NCBI GenBank assembly: GCA_002327865.1
Contig: DCUQ01000043.1
Coordinates: 21,944-37,514 of the forward strand
Source of the DNA: Syntrophaceae bacterium UBA2210
Lineage (GTDB): Bacteria > Desulfobacterota > Syntrophia > Syntrophales > UBA2210
Length of the DNA stretch: 15,571 bases
Reading direction: 5' to 3'
Positions 1 to 9,516 of the stretch are shown piece by piece (position 1 is the first letter of the stretch; each line of letters begins with the position of its first letter). The notes under the pieces were generated by a model that worked only from the letters and a program-made list of their open reading frames with translations, ran no database searches and was not told where the DNA came from. A program made the translations under genes and the position numbers.

Positions 1-408
1 GCCAAGGCCATCAAAGGGTTCTTCGTTGGTGGTAGAGAGTCCATAAAAGCTTCGCTGGAAGAAGCGGTGGCTGCAAAAGAAGAGGCCGAAAGGAAGCTTG
101 CGGAACACTCCGCCCGGCTGGAGAAAGCCGCGGGAGAAATCCAGGAGATCTCCGATATGATAAGGGCGCAGGGACTTGTCGAGAAAGAAAAGATAATAGA
201 GGAAGCAAGAAGAGCTGCCGAGAAGATGAAAGAAGACTCGAAGGCAAGAATGGATCAGGAATTTAAAAAGACACTCAATCAACTCAGAACGGAAGCCGCG
301 GGGCTTTCTATTGAAATAGCCGAAGAGATTCTAAAAAAGAGTATCAAAGAAAAAGACCATGAGAACATGGTCAACGATTTCTTGAATAGGATGGTGAGCC
401 AAAATTGA
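1..408 (+). CDS. atpF: ATP synthase F0 subunit b (5'-truncated)
   Basis: C-terminal part of the b subunit, the peripheral stalk that holds the F1 head static against the membrane a/c rotor. The reading frame is open from base 1, so the N-terminal membrane anchor lies outside the window. The visible 135 residues begin AKAIKGFFVGGRES, the usual junction after the membrane helix. They continue as a highly charged, Ala/Glu/Lys/Arg-rich helix expected to form the right-handed coiled coil of the b dimer. The end (around AEEILKKSIKEKDHENMVNDF) is the part that contacts delta. The stop TGA overlaps the TTG start of atpH by four bases (TTGA), indicating translational coupling. Many relatives carry paired b and b' genes; which of the two this is cannot be decided without the upstream DNA. 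Confidence 0.93.
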   Translation, partial: AKAIKGFFVGGRESIKASLEEAVAAKEEAERKLAEHSARLEKAAGEIQEISDMIRAQGLVEKEKIIEEARRAAEKMKEDSKARMDQEFKKTLNQLRTEAAGLSIEIAEEILKKSIKEKDHENMVNDFLNRMVSQN

Positions 409-950
409 TCGGAAGCGATATTGCAAAGAGATATGCCAGGGCGTTGTTTGATATAGCGCGGGAGGAAGACAAGATAGAAGTCGTTTATGACGAACTTAGA
501 GCGTTTTCTTCCATATTGAAGGAAAGCAAGGATTTGGCGGATTTTTTTGCCAATCCCGTATTCGACAATTCCGATAAATCAGCCGTTGCAAAAAATATTA
601 TTGGTAAGATTAAAATGTCGGCTACAACGTCGAACTTTCTGATGCTGCTGGTGGATAAGAGAAGAGTCGGTATCCTTGAGCAGATTGAAGCGTGTTATCA
701 AAAGTATATGGATGATGTTCTTAATAAGGTAAGGGTCGGCGTAAGAACGGCATTTCCGCTGTCTAAAGAGTTGTCTGCAAGAATCAAGGAGCAGATGGAG
801 GGCCTGACCAGGAAGAACGTTGAGATGGTTATTGAAGAGGATCCATCACTGCTGGGTGGTGTCGTGATAGGAGTGGGAGATATTCTGTACGACGGCAGCG
901 TTCGAGCTCAACTGAACAGCATAAGGGAACTCATAAAGGAGGATATGTAA
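405..950 (+). CDS. atpH: ATP synthase F1 subunit delta
   Basis: The delta (OSCP-type) subunit sits on top of F1 and links it to the b stalk. The 181-residue length is normal for the family. The N-terminus (MIGSDIAKRYARALFDIA) is the classic OSCP opening, and the C-terminal domain carries the family signature EEDPSLLGGVVIGVGDILYD followed by the usual ending SVRAQLNSIREL. The start is TTG at 405, overlapping the atpF stop, with GGTGAG at 393-398 as ribosome-binding site. No in-frame ATG would keep the conserved N-terminus. The gap to atpA is three bases, and the atpA Shine-Dalgarno AAAGGAGG (935-942) lies inside the end of this gene. Confidence 0.95.
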   Translation: MIGSDIAKRYARALFDIAREEDKIEVVYDELRAFSSILKESKDLADFFANPVFDNSDKSAVAKNIIGKIKMSATTSNFLMLLVDKRRVGILEQIEACYQKYMDDVLNKVRVGVRTAFPLSKELSARIKEQMEGLTRKNVEMVIEEDPSLLGGVVIGVGDILYDGSVRAQLNSIRELIKEDM

Positions 951-953
951 GGG

Positions 954-2465
954 ATGGATGCAATCAGGGCAGAGGAAATAACACAGGTAATTTCCAAGCA
1001 AATCAAAGATTATGAGAAAAAACTGGATGTCAGTGAGACGGGAACCGTCCTGTCGGTAGGTGATGGTATAGCCAGGGTATACGGTGTGGAAAATGCCATG
1101 GCCATGGAACTTCTGGAGTTCCCGGGCGGAATATTGGGAATGGTGCTTAACCTTGAAAGAGATAATGTCGGTGTCGCCATCCTCGGATCGGATATACATA
1201 TCAAAGAAGGTGATGTGGTTAAAAGGACGGGTAAGATAGCCCAGATCCCGGTTGGAGAGGCCGTCCTCGGACGAGTTATCGATGCTACGGGACAGCCCCT
1301 GGATGGTAAGGGTCCCATAGAAACGGATACCTACAGCAGAATCGAAGTCGTCGCGCCCGGCGTGATTCAGAGACAGCCGGTAAACCAGCCTGTCTACACG
1401 GGATTGAAATCCATCGATGCCATGACGCCTATCGGAAGAGGACAGCGGGAGCTCATCATCGGGGACCGCCAGATAGGCAAGACGGCGATCTGTGTCGATG
1501 CCATTATCAGACAGAAGAATACCGGTATCAAATGTATATATGTTGCTATAGGTCAGAAGAAATCGACCGTGGCGCAGGTAGTCGAGGTACTCCGTAAGTA
1601 CGATGCCATGGATTATACCTGTGTTGTCGCTGCCTGTGCCAGCGATCCTGGAACACTTCAGTATATAGCCGCTTTCGGTGGCTGCAGCATAGGTGAATAT
1701 TTCAGGGACAGGGGGCAGGACGCCCTGATCATGTACGACGATCTCTCCAAACAGGCCGTGGCATATCGGCAGATATCGCTCCTCCTGAGGCGCCCCCCGG
1801 GACGTGAGGCGTATCCCGGAGATATTTTTTATAACCATTCGAGACTTCTGGAGCGCGCCGCCCGGGTTAACAAGGAATTGGGCGGTGGATCTCTTACGGC
1901 GCTTCCCATTATTGAAACCCAGGCGGGGGATGTTTCCGCTTTTATCCCTACAAACGTTATTTCCATTACCGACGGTCAGGTTTACCTCGAGCCGGATCTG
2001 TTTTACTCCGGTGTGAGGCCGGCGATTAATGTCGGTCTGTCCGTTTCCAGGGTCGGCGGTGCTGCGCAGGTGAAAGCGATGAAACAGGTTGCCGGTACCC
2101 TGAAACTGGATCTGGCTCAGTATAGGGAACTCGCTTCATTCGCCCAGTTCGGAAGTGATCTCGACAAGGCTACTCAGGCGCAGTTGGACCGGGGGATCAG
2201 GCTTGTGGAAATCCTGAAACAACCCCAGTATCAGCCGATGTCACTGGCCGAGGAAGTTATGGTGTTGTACGCGGGTGTCAGAGGGTTTGTCGATAAGTAC
2301 CCCGTAGATAAGATCAAAGACTATGAAAAGCAACTCTTGGCCTTTATGGGAAGTAGATATACGGATGTAATGAAAGAGATAGATGAGAAACAGGCACTCA
2401 GTCCCGAACTGGATAACAAGATAAAAAGTGTCTTGACCGAGTTTGACTCCGTGTTCGCTGCCTAA
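954..2465 (+). CDS. atpA: ATP synthase F1 subunit alpha
   Basis: Non-catalytic nucleotide-binding subunit of the alpha3beta3 hexamer. It is 503 residues, with the N-terminal beta-barrel domain, central P-loop domain and C-terminal helical domain all present. The Walker A is GDRQIGKT at residues 170-177; most bacterial alphas have T where this one has I, but the G-x4-GKT rule holds. The arginine finger that reaches into the beta catalytic site is in [10 protein letters not shown] (Arg366). The stretch [18 protein letters not shown] and the YDDLSKQA segment are typical. The segment before SLTALP is about 11 residues shorter than in E. coli, as in many bacteria. The ATG at 954 is placed by AAAGGAGG 11 bases upstream. 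A 56-base spacer separates it from atpG. Confidence 0.98.
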   Translation: MDAIRAEEITQVISKQIKDYEKKLDVSETGTVLSVGDGIARVYGVENAMAMELLEFPGGILGMVLNLERDNVGVAILGSDIHIKEGDVVKRTGKIAQIPVGEAVLGRVIDATGQPLDGKGPIETDTYSRIEVVAPGVIQRQPVNQPVYTGLKSIDAMTPIGRGQRELIIGDRQIGKTAICVDAIIRQKNTGIKCIYVAIGQKKSTVAQVVEVLRKYDAMDYTCVVAACASDPGTLQYIAAFGGCSIGEYFRDRGQDALIMYDDLSKQAVAYRQISLLLRRPPGREAYPGDIFYNHSRLLERAARVNKELGGGSLTALPIIETQAGDVSAFIPTNVISITDGQVYLEPDLFYSGVRPAINVGLSVSRVGGAAQVKAMKQVAGTLKLDLAQYRELASFAQFGSDLDKATQAQLDRGIRLVEILKQPQYQPMSLAEEVMVLYAGVRGFVDKYPVDKIKDYEKQLLAFMGSRYTDVMKEIDEKQALSPELDNKIKSVLTEFDSVFAA

Positions 2466-2521
2466 CAGGAAAACAAGTGTCCGGGTGGTGATCCGGATAG
2501 AGTATAGGGGAGTACTTTTTA

Positions 2522-3400
2522 ATGGGTGCATCGTTAAAGGATATCAAGAGACAATCTGTAGCCGTTGATAAAACCAGGCAAATCACCAGAGCAATGAACA
2601 TGGTGGCGGCGTCTAAATTGAAAGCGGCACAGATTAGAATGGAGAATTTCAGGCCGTATGCGGGTAAGTTGATGGAGGTTTTCAGCAGTCTTACCAAGAG
2701 AGTCGTATCAACTACAAATCCTCTCCTTGCGGTACGTGATTCCGGCAGAATAAGAGTAATCATGATGACGTCGGACAGGGGATTATGCGGTGGTTTTAAT
2801 ACAAACGTAATCAGGGAAGTCGAACGATTCATAAAAAGAAAAACGGCTGAAGGGCAGAAAATATCATTGATTTCCGTCGGTAAGAAGGGAAGAGATTTTT
2901 TCAAGAAGAAAGAAAGTATTGTCGGCGCATATGTCGATAAACTAAGCGGTTTCGATATAAGCCTTGCCGCGGAAATTGCGGGAGAAGTAATACCTTCTTT
3001 TGCAGCGGAAGAATACGATGAACTGTACCTCTGTTACAGCGAATTCCGGAATGTCGCCTCGCAAAAACCTGTCATGATAAGGTTGCTGCCGGCGGCTACC
3101 GACGAGGAAGAGTCGTCGGAACCGGAATCAACCGTTGATTATATTTACGAACCTTCCGAGGAAGAACTCCTGGCGCACATTATCCCTATGTATTTGCGGG
3201 TGCTTATCTACAGGGGACTGCTGGAAACGTCGGCAGGTGAACATGGCGCCAGGATGGTTGCAATGGATAATGCGACGAGTAATTGTGAAGAAATGCTGCA
3301 GAGTCTGACCCAGCAGTTTAACAGGGCGCGGCAAGCGGCCATCACTGCCGAGCTTATGGATATTGTCGGTGGTACGGAGGCGTTGGCGGCACAGAAGTAG
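2522..3400 (+). CDS. atpG: ATP synthase F1 subunit gamma
   Basis: Central rotor shaft that turns inside alpha3beta3 and couples proton (or sodium) flow to ATP synthesis. It has 292 residues, a normal length. The two long terminal helices that form the coiled-coil shaft are recognisable: the N-terminal one has QITRAMNMVAASKLKAAQ (about residues 21-38), and the C-terminal one has ARMVAMDNATSNCEEMLQSL followed by FNRARQAAITAELMDIVGG. The middle is a Rossmann-like domain (TSDRGLCGGFNTNV). An acidic stretch EEESSEPES lies before the C-terminal helix. The ATG at 2522 is preceded by AGGGGAG at 2506-2512, nine bases away. The next gene, atpD, follows after 38 bases. Confidence 0.97.
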   Translation: MGASLKDIKRQSVAVDKTRQITRAMNMVAASKLKAAQIRMENFRPYAGKLMEVFSSLTKRVVSTTNPLLAVRDSGRIRVIMMTSDRGLCGGFNTNVIREVERFIKRKTAEGQKISLISVGKKGRDFFKKKESIVGAYVDKLSGFDISLAAEIAGEVIPSFAAEEYDELYLCYSEFRNVASQKPVMIRLLPAATDEEESSEPESTVDYIYEPSEEELLAHIIPMYLRVLIYRGLLETSAGEHGARMVAMDNATSNCEEMLQSLTQQFNRARQAAITAELMDIVGGTEALAAQK

Positions 3401-3414
3401 CCGCACATAGTTAG

Positions 3415-4848
<1,434 letters not shown>

Positions 4849-4864
4849 GCCGGAGGGTTGTTAG

Positions 4865-5278
4865 ATGGCTGATGAATTGATGTTAGAGATAGTTACACCT
4901 GAAAAGCTTGCTTTCAGTGACGTTGTCGAGGAAGTAACATTATCGGGAAGCGAGGGTGAATTTGGAGTATTGATTGGTCACGCGCCGCTTCTGAGTTCCA
5001 TAAAAACAGGTGAACTAAACTATACAAAAAACAATAAGAAGACATATTATGTCGCCGGTGAAGGATATGCGGAGATAACGAACCTTAAGGCAACGGTCCT
5101 TATAGAATCCATAGAAAAGGCGGAATCTATATTAAAAGAAGAAGCACGAAAAGCCAAGGAATCTGCAGAAGCCGAGTTGGCCGGGAAAAGCAAGGATGAT
5201 CCTGATTATGAGAAGTTGAAAAAGGCTTTGGATATAGCCGAGGCAAGGCTGAAAGTTGCAGAGAAAGTGGAGAAGTAG
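4865..5278 (+). CDS. atpC: ATP synthase F1 subunit epsilon
   Basis: Epsilon binds the foot of gamma and the c-ring, and its C-terminal helices can act as a brake on ATP hydrolysis. The 137 residues include the N-terminal beta-sandwich (LMLEIVTPEKLAFSDVVEEV, then GSEGEFGVLIGHAPLLS, both family hallmarks). They also include a full C-terminal two-helix domain rich in Ala, Lys and Glu, so the inhibitory arm is not truncated. The ATG at 4865 has GGAGGG seven bases upstream. It is the last gene of the operon; the intrinsic terminator begins 53 bases after the stop. Confidence 0.96.
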   Translation: MADELMLEIVTPEKLAFSDVVEEVTLSGSEGEFGVLIGHAPLLSSIKTGELNYTKNNKKTYYVAGEGYAEITNLKATVLIESIEKAESILKEEARKAKESAEAELAGKSKDDPDYEKLKKALDIAEARLKVAEKVEK

Positions 5279-5330
5279 TTTTCTTTTTAATGCTTCTGTG
5301 TCAACGGTATTCAACTAGACGGAATATATT

Positions 5331-5367
5331 CAAGCCAAGGGAACAGGCTCTCTTGGCTTGTTTTTTT
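5331..5367 (+). terminator. Intrinsic terminator of the atp operon
   Basis: Perfect inverted repeat CAAGCCAAG (5331-5339) / CTTGGCTTG (5352-5360), extended inwards by a G-T wobble, a G-C and an A-T pair. This gives a 12-bp stem with a six-base loop (5343-5348), followed at once by seven T (5361-5367). There is no T-run on the opposite side, so it acts on + strand transcripts only. It closes the atp operon before the transporter gene. Confidence 0.92.
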
Positions 5368-5408
5368 GTGTAGCGGGTTGCCTCGTGAGGAATTCGGGGG
5401 AATGCTTA

Positions 5409-6866
5409 TTGAATATTTTAAGATGTTTCCTGTTCTTTTTGCTGAGTAACCTTTTCTTTGCCGGTTCATCTCTAGCGGCGGGAACTGCGACACACGGCAT
5501 ACATGATATTGGAACAGAATTGCATGTCTGGACGGCACTTCCCTTTGCAGGGATTCTTTTGTCCATAGCCTTGTGCCCGCTTCTGATTCCTCATTTCTGG
5601 CATAATCACTTCGGCAAGATTTCCGCATTCTGGGCTTTGATCTTTGCCGTACCTTTCCTTCTCTTTTATCAGGAAGTAGGGGTCTACCACATACTTCATA
5701 TATATCTGATAGATTATATCCCCTTCATCATACTCCTGTGGGGATTGTTTACCATAGCAGGGGGAATAGTCGTCAGGGGATCGCTGAGAGGCACCCCTGT
5801 TCTGAATACGATCATGCTGCTGATCGGTACGATACTGGCATCCTGCGTGGGTACGACAGGAGCGGCCATGGTTATGATACGTCCTGTTATAAGGGCTAAT
5901 AAGAATCGTCTGAAAAAGACCCATATCGTCTGTTTCTTCATATTCCTTGTTGCTAATATAGGCGGTTCCCTGACTCCGCTGGGCGATCCCCCGCTCTTTC
6001 TCGGGTTTCTCCATAATGTGCCGTTCTTCTGGGTTACAATGAGTATTTTGCCCCATATGATACTAACCTCCGGCATATTGCTGGCGATTTTTTTCGTTAT
6101 CGACACGCTGCATTACAGAAAAGAGAAAAAACAGATCAAGGAGGAATCCGGCGAAGAAAATATTCCCTTCAAGATAGAAGGCATTATCAACTTCTTATTC
6201 CTTGCAGGTGTGATTATTCTTGTGCTCATTAGCGGCTACTGGAAACCTGGAAATTTCAACCTGCTTGGCGTGCATGTGGAATATCAGAACATAGCCAGGG
6301 ATTTCGGTATCATCGCAATGGGCGTTTTTTCTCTTATCTTTACATCCAAGTTGCTGAGGGAAGCCAACGACTTCAGCTGGTTTCCCATAATGGAGGTCGC
6401 GAAACTGTTCGCAGGCATATTCATGACGATTATCCCGGCACTTGCGATATTAAAGGCCGGAAACGACGGTGCCTTGTCCGGCCTTGTATCTGTTGTAAGG
6501 GAATCCTATCATTACTTCTGGGTTACCGGCGCCTTGTCATCTTTTCTTGATAACGCTCCGACTTATCTTACCTTCTTTAATCTTGCCTTGGGAAAACTTG
6601 GGATCACGGAATCCATGGTGCCCGGTGCGCTTGCGGCGAAAGCTGCTACGTCGAATCCGGAGTTTATTCTGTATCTCAAGGCCATTTCCGCGGGGGCTGT
6701 TTTTATGGGGGCAAATACGTATATAGGCAATGCGCCTAATTTTATGGTAAAATCCATCGCTGAAGAGGCTGGTGTAAGCATGCCCAGTTTTTTCGGATAT
6801 ATGATAAAATACTCCATTCCTGTTCTGCTTCCTGTCTTTGTTCTGGTCACGTTTATATTCTTTTAG
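5409..6866 (+). CDS. ArsB/NhaD-type ion transporter, probable Na+/H+ antiporter
   Basis: Polytopic inner-membrane protein of the ion transporter (IT) superfamily (citrate transporter-like/NhaD domain), most likely exchanging Na+ for H+; the substrate is inferred. It has about 485 residues with roughly 12 hydrophobic segments. The two pseudo-symmetric halves are marked by NIGGSLTPLGDPP (183-195), then DNAPTYLTF (from 381) and GNAPNF (440-445), which correspond to the re-entrant substrate loops of the family. The open frame runs back to TTG 5358, inside the terminator, so I chose the TTG at 5409, preceded by GGGGGAA at 5396-5402. This start gives a short N-terminus with Arg5, a hydrophobic core and S-L-A-A, resembling a signal peptide cleaved near residues 23-24. 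GTG 5385 is an alternative. It sits downstream of the atp terminator, so it needs its own promoter or read-through. Confidence 0.8.
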   Translation: MNILRCFLFFLLSNLFFAGSSLAAGTATHGIHDIGTELHVWTALPFAGILLSIALCPLLIPHFWHNHFGKISAFWALIFAVPFLLFYQEVGVYHILHIYLIDYIPFIILLWGLFTIAGGIVVRGSLRGTPVLNTIMLLIGTILASCVGTTGAAMVMIRPVIRANKNRLKKTHIVCFFIFLVANIGGSLTPLGDPPLFLGFLHNVPFFWVTMSILPHMILTSGILLAIFFVIDTLHYRKEKKQIKEESGEENIPFKIEGIINFLFLAGVIILVLISGYWKPGNFNLLGVHVEYQNIARDFGIIAMGVFSLIFTSKLLREANDFSWFPIMEVAKLFAGIFMTIIPALAILKAGNDGALSGLVSVVRESYHYFWVTGALSSFLDNAPTYLTFFNLALGKLGITESMVPGALAAKAATSNPEFILYLKAISAGAVFMGANTYIGNAPNFMVKSIAEEAGVSMPSFFGYMIKYSIPVLLPVFVLVTFIFF

Positions 6867-6899
6867 CGAGTACGGGAATTTTATAAAGAAAGGTATTAT

Positions 6900-7490
6900 G
6901 TGTGCGGTATGAACAGTGAATATTGTGAAGTGGTGATAGAAGGATCGATCGACTGTATCAGGGGTTTCGTGGTAGGGTTTCTTGAAGGTAGAGGAATACG
7001 GGGAGAAGCAATCTTCGAAGAGGATCACCATGTGGCAAACGAGAGCAAGTTCGGCCAGATGATGCGCCTTATCGGTGTCAAGGGAGACCGTTTCCACCTT
7101 ATAATCGGTGTCGGATTCCGCAGGCTCATAGAAACAGCGTTGGAGAGGCGAAAGGATGAACTCGGGCTGAAGATAATCTCGGAGAGAAAAATCAAACAAG
7201 CTTCCTTCGTGTTTCATTACAGAGCATATACAAAGGAACTGGGTGATGAATTGAGGGCTCTGTTCGGGGATCTGACGGAAGGGCTCCGGGTAAGTGATTA
7301 CAAACCCAGTGAAACCTTACTTCCTGAGGGGAAAGGAATAGAAGCGTACGCGCCTTTGCACGACTACGAAATCAAGGCTACGGGGACAATATATGGTCCT
7401 GCCAAGGAAGTAATCGATTTCTACGGCGAGGCGGAGCACCACGACATGGTGAAACTCGAAAGCATACAACTGGAATATGACGAAATTTAA
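6900..7490 (+). CDS. Uncharacterised protein with four predicted beta-alpha-beta units
   Basis: I do not recognise a named family. It has 196 residues, is soluble and mildly acidic, with no signal peptide or membrane segment. By eye it divides into four consecutive strand-helix-strand blocks. They begin near CEVVIEGSIDCIRGFVVGFL, DRFHLIIGVGFRRLIETAL, ASFVFHYRAYTKELGDELRA and YEIKATGTIYGPAKEVIDFY. That pattern would fit two ferredoxin-like (beta-alpha-beta-beta-alpha-beta) domains in tandem; this fold reading is inference. The GTG at 6900 has AAAGG (6889-6893) six bases upstream. The ATG at 6909 is an alternative, with its site 15 bases away. It lies 33 bases after the antiporter gene in the same direction, with no terminator seen between, so co-transcription is likely and a regulatory or accessory role is possible but unproven. 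Confidence 0.75.
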   Translation: MCGMNSEYCEVVIEGSIDCIRGFVVGFLEGRGIRGEAIFEEDHHVANESKFGQMMRLIGVKGDRFHLIIGVGFRRLIETALERRKDELGLKIISERKIKQASFVFHYRAYTKELGDELRALFGDLTEGLRVSDYKPSETLLPEGKGIEAYAPLHDYEIKATGTIYGPAKEVIDFYGEAEHHDMVKLESIQLEYDEI

Positions 7491-7690
7491 GTCGCAACCC
7501 CCATGTTTTTCTCCAGTTACCCCATACTAATTTAACAGTGTCGGTTTTTGTTTTTTTCAAAGGATTTTCTCTCCGGGCACATTGTTTTCTTTTCCTGTGG
7601 CACCTTTGTTCATCTTACCGTTCACAACACCGGAGCAGTATCAATATCAACCTTAGAAACAACTCGTTGCCGGCAGTACCCAGTTATTCG

Positions 7691-7717
7691 TTGACAAAGA
7701 GAAACACTCATTGTACT
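7691..7717 (+). promoter_or_regulatory. Possible promoter upstream of pgpA
   Basis: A perfect -35 hexamer TTGACA (7691-7696) is followed after 15 bases by TGTACT (7712-7717), which matches four of six bases of the -10 consensus. Initiation would fall just upstream of the pgpA ribosome-binding site. The -10 is weak and the spacer short. The rest of the 7491-7749 gap shows no gene or strong hairpin; T-rich runs near 7534-7557 have no stem before them. Confidence 0.35.
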
Positions 7718-7749
7718 TCTGTGCAGAGAAATAAGTGGGACATGATACC

Positions 7750-8205
7750 ATGTATAACAGGTTTATAAGGATTGCGGCGACGGGTCTGGGCAGCGGGCTC
7801 TCGCCATTTGCCCCCGGTACCGCGGGGACGCTGGTCGGTATACCGTTATATATGGTTTTTTCCTGCTTTTCATGGTCAATTTACCTGCTGTCGGTCATTG
7901 CTTTTTCGCTTTTTGCCGTTTATATTTCACAGGAAGCAGAGGGCATATACAATGAGAAAGATCCCGGCCGGATCGTTATTGATGAAATAGCGGGATTTCA
8001 GGTCACCATGTTCCTGGTTGCTCCGACTTTCTGGCATATATTCCTGGGGTTTATAGTTTTCAGGATTTTCGATATTATCAAGCCTTTTCCCATACGATTA
8101 TGCGAAAAAAAACTCCCGGGAGGCTATGGTGTCGTGGGTGATGATATCATTGCCGGTATTTACGGAAATATTGTATTGCTTCTCCTTGTCAGATTTGTAA
8201 TGTAA
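7750..8205 (+). CDS. pgpA: Phosphatidylglycerophosphatase A
   Basis: Inner-membrane lipid phosphatase that removes phosphate from phosphatidylglycerophosphate to give phosphatidylglycerol (EC 3.1.3.27). It has 151 residues from the ATG at 7750, which gives the usual short lead-in to the first motif. Family motifs appear in order: GLGSGLSPFAPGTAGTLVG (residues 12-30), the acidic active-site segment KDPGRIVIDEIAGFQ (Asp71, Asp78, Glu79), and FRIFDIIKPFPIRLCEKKLP followed by GGYGVVGDDIIAGIYGN. About four hydrophobic segments are visible. A GTG at 7735 would add five residues; GGGA at 7737-7740 favours the ATG. The stop codon is part of the cinA ribosome-binding site (TAAGGGAG, 8203-8210), so the two genes are closely coupled. 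Confidence 0.95.
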   Translation: MYNRFIRIAATGLGSGLSPFAPGTAGTLVGIPLYMVFSCFSWSIYLLSVIAFSLFAVYISQEAEGIYNEKDPGRIVIDEIAGFQVTMFLVAPTFWHIFLGFIVFRIFDIIKPFPIRLCEKKLPGGYGVVGDDIIAGIYGNIVLLLLVRFVM

Positions 8206-8214
8206 GGGAGTAAA

Positions 8215-9462
8215 ATGGATATTGGAATACTGGTTATAGGGGATGAACTGACAAGCGGCATGACGCTCGATACGAATTCTTCCTTTATCGCACGTGAACT
8301 GCAGACACAGGGATGGGGTGTATCGGCTGTGATGACCGTTGGTGACGATAACAACGCGATCGGAAGAGGACTCGACTATCTCCTGAAAATCTCCTCCGCT
8401 CTGGTCGTCACGGGAGGGCTCGGTCCTACGGAAGACGATGTAACAACGGCGGCTGTTGCCGGGGCATTCGGTCTTTGTTTACACAACGACGATATCGCTC
8501 TGGCGAGGATTAAGGATCGGTACGCCGGTCTGAATCTCCCGTGGACGGAGAATAGCGCCCGGCAGGCCGTTTTCCCTGAAGGGGCCTTTATCATCAATAA
8601 CCCCGTCGGTACCGCCTGCGGATTTCTCCTGGACAGGAACGGTATCCCTGTTGCCGTGATACCGGGAGTCCCGGCTGAGGCAAGGAGAATGTTTCTGGAC
8701 GGGGTGATTCCTCTCTTCAGGGATAAGCTTCCGAATCGTGAATATGTTTCGAAGAAGACGATAAAACTTTTCGGCCGTACTGAATCACAGATAAATCAAA
8801 GCCTTTCGCTTGAATATCTTGAAATTCCAGGTGTGCGTGTTGGGTTTTATCCCCGGTTTCCGGAGATACATCTGCTTGTCACATCAAGGGGGACACGCAT
8901 GGATCGCGTCGAAGAAACCCTTTCGGTTGTCTGTGACAGAATTAAAGAAAAGCTTGGCCGGTATATATTCGGTTATGACAATGATACCATGGAAGGGGTT
9001 GTGGCCGCTCTTCTCACCGACAGAGAACTGACTCTTTCGGTAGCTGAGTCGTGTACCGGGGGCCTGATAACCGATCGTCTGACAAACGTGCCGGGCAGTT
9101 CTGTGTTTCTGGAAAGAGGTTTGGTTAGCTACAGTAACAGATCGAAGGAGGAACTTCTCGGAGTGCCTGCTTCGATCATTGAGAAACATGGTGCAGTGAG
9201 TGAAGAGGTTGCCACCCTGATGGCGGAGGGTATAAGGAAACTTGCGGGTACGGATATAGGCCTCTCCACAACAGGGATTGCCGGACCCACGGGTGGAACT
9301 GAAGAAAAACCTGTGGGGACATTGTTTGTAGGGCTGTCCACAGGAGAACACACAACCTGCCGCAGATTTCTTTTCGGCTGGGATCGCAGGAGAATGAAGG
9401 AAATGTCGGCGCAGGTGGCGCTGAACATGTTGAGAAAACACCTGACAGGCGAATCGAAATAA
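8215..9462 (+). CDS. cinA: CinA family protein / nicotinamide-nucleotide amidohydrolase
   Basis: Full-length two-domain CinA, 415 residues. The N-terminal MoaB/MogA-like (molybdopterin-binding fold) domain has GDELTSGMTLDTNSSFIA near its start and TGGLGPTEDD at 66-75; in characterised members it is an ADP-ribose pyrophosphatase. The C-terminal domain starts near residue 260 and carries AESCTGGLITDRL (277-289), with TTGIAGPTGGTEEKPVGT further on. This is the PncC type, which deamidates nicotinamide mononucleotide in NAD salvage. Both signatures look intact. In several bacteria cinA is cotranscribed with recA; here thpR and a 256-bp gap lie between them. The start ATG is four bases after the ribosome-binding site that overlaps the pgpA stop. 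The CinA name comes from competence induction in streptococci; nothing here shows competence. Confidence 0.95.
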   Translation: MDIGILVIGDELTSGMTLDTNSSFIARELQTQGWGVSAVMTVGDDNNAIGRGLDYLLKISSALVVTGGLGPTEDDVTTAAVAGAFGLCLHNDDIALARIKDRYAGLNLPWTENSARQAVFPEGAFIINNPVGTACGFLLDRNGIPVAVIPGVPAEARRMFLDGVIPLFRDKLPNREYVSKKTIKLFGRTESQINQSLSLEYLEIPGVRVGFYPRFPEIHLLVTSRGTRMDRVEETLSVVCDRIKEKLGRYIFGYDNDTMEGVVAALLTDRELTLSVAESCTGGLITDRLTNVPGSSVFLERGLVSYSNRSKEELLGVPASIIEKHGAVSEEVATLMAEGIRKLAGTDIGLSTTGIAGPTGGTEEKPVGTLFVGLSTGEHTTCRRFLFGWDRRRMKEMSAQVALNMLRKHLTGESK

Positions 9463-9516
9463 AAATGCCGCAACGCATGGCATCGCCGAACGGTTCCAGC
9501 ATCCGAAAAGGTCATT

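Noticed and set aside
846..1838. 330-codon open frame on the minus strand
   Set aside because: It lies wholly opposite atpA (and the end of atpH), has no recognisable protein motif, and is explained by codon bias of the real gene.
2480..2497. Small stem TCCGG / CCGGA in the atpA-atpG spacer
   Set aside because: Only five pairs with an eight-base loop and no T-run. It may affect message stability, but chance occurrence is as likely.
5325..5330. TATATT as a -10 for the antiporter gene
   Set aside because: It lies just before the atp terminator, which would stop any transcript from it, and there is no -35 at the right distance.
6537..7217. 226-codon minus-strand frame across the antiporter and the unknown gene
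   Set aside because: It spans two real genes in antisense, with low-complexity composition and no domain signs.
7538..7768. 76-codon plus-strand frame in the gap before pgpA
   Set aside because: The composition is unlike a folded protein, there is no good ribosome-binding site, and it runs into pgpA in another frame.
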